This document shows positions 6,607-6,626 of a DNA stretch of 6,626 bases, one piece after another. Position 1 is the first letter of the stretch, and every line of letters starts with the position of its first letter. Origin of the DNA: Flavobacteriales bacterium UBA7519 (GTDB lineage Bacteria; Bacteroidota; Bacteroidia; Flavobacteriales; Weeksellaceae); the NCBI GenBank assembly GCA_002476905.1, contig DLND01000198.1, positions 8,686-15,311 on the forward strand, in the 5' to 3' direction. Both the position numbers and the translations under genes were made by a program. The notes below the pieces were generated by a model. That model saw only the letters and a list, made by a program, of their open reading frames with translations, did not search any database and was not told the origin of the DNA.

Positions 6607-6626
6607 TTAGGAGCTTAATCCCGCTA
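6607..6626. repeat. Possible start of another dispersed intergenic repeat, cut by window edge
   Basis: The last 20 bases contain TAGGAGCTTAATCCCGCT, which resembles from memory the beginning of a repeat frequent between genes in Chryseobacterium-like genomes. Only this piece is visible, so the call is tentative. No gene start is visible here. Confidence 0.3.

Noticed and set aside
1..6626. CRISPR array, tRNA, rRNA or transposase gene
   Set aside because: I found no regularly spaced direct repeats, no cloverleaf-like RNA gene and no transposase-like protein on either strand.

Overview
The window looks like a chromosomal stretch from a low-GC member of the Bacteroidota, most likely a Flavobacteriia close to Chryseobacterium or Epilithonimonas. 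Four signs support this: a secreted protein with a C-terminal Por/type IX secretion (T9SS) sorting domain; promoter boxes of the TAnnTTTG type instead of TATAAT; no clear Shine-Dalgarno sequences at the starts; and intergenic repeats I recognise from memory as common in this group. The genus is an inference.

Left part (1-2742): the end of an RND multidrug-efflux permease (AcrB/HAE1 type, cut by the window edge) is followed on the same strand by its TolC/NodT-family outer-membrane lipoprotein. No terminator of the stem-plus-T-run kind separates them. The 223-bp gap instead holds a compact palindromic repeat: a perfect 15-bp inverted repeat enclosing two small hairpins. A rho-independent terminator closes the presumed operon at 2715-2746. 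The periplasmic adaptor gene would be expected upstream, outside the window.

Middle part (2748-4888): a leftward gene encodes an AAA_14/DUF4143 ATPase with intact Walker motifs, a winged-helix-like segment and a C-terminal PD-(D/E)XK-like nuclease signature. Its -7 box lies four bases from the start codon, so the mRNA is probably leaderless or nearly so. Divergent from it is a gene for a roughly 269-residue secreted protein (signal peptide, carbohydrate-binding-like beta domain, T9SS sorting domain). Its N-terminus is out of frame by one base in a run of nine A's. A strong terminator follows.

Right part (4889-6626): 333 bp of AT-rich DNA with one good promoter box leads into a complete ahcY (S-adenosylhomocysteine hydrolase, methyl cycle). 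After it come a piece of a dispersed repeat, a terminator, and the start of what may be another repeat copy.

The genes form separate units: efflux, a stand-alone ATPase, a secreted protein and a housekeeping enzyme. I see no convincing new multi-gene system. The points most worth a second look are the A9 frameshift in the secreted protein and the palindromic element inside the efflux operon.
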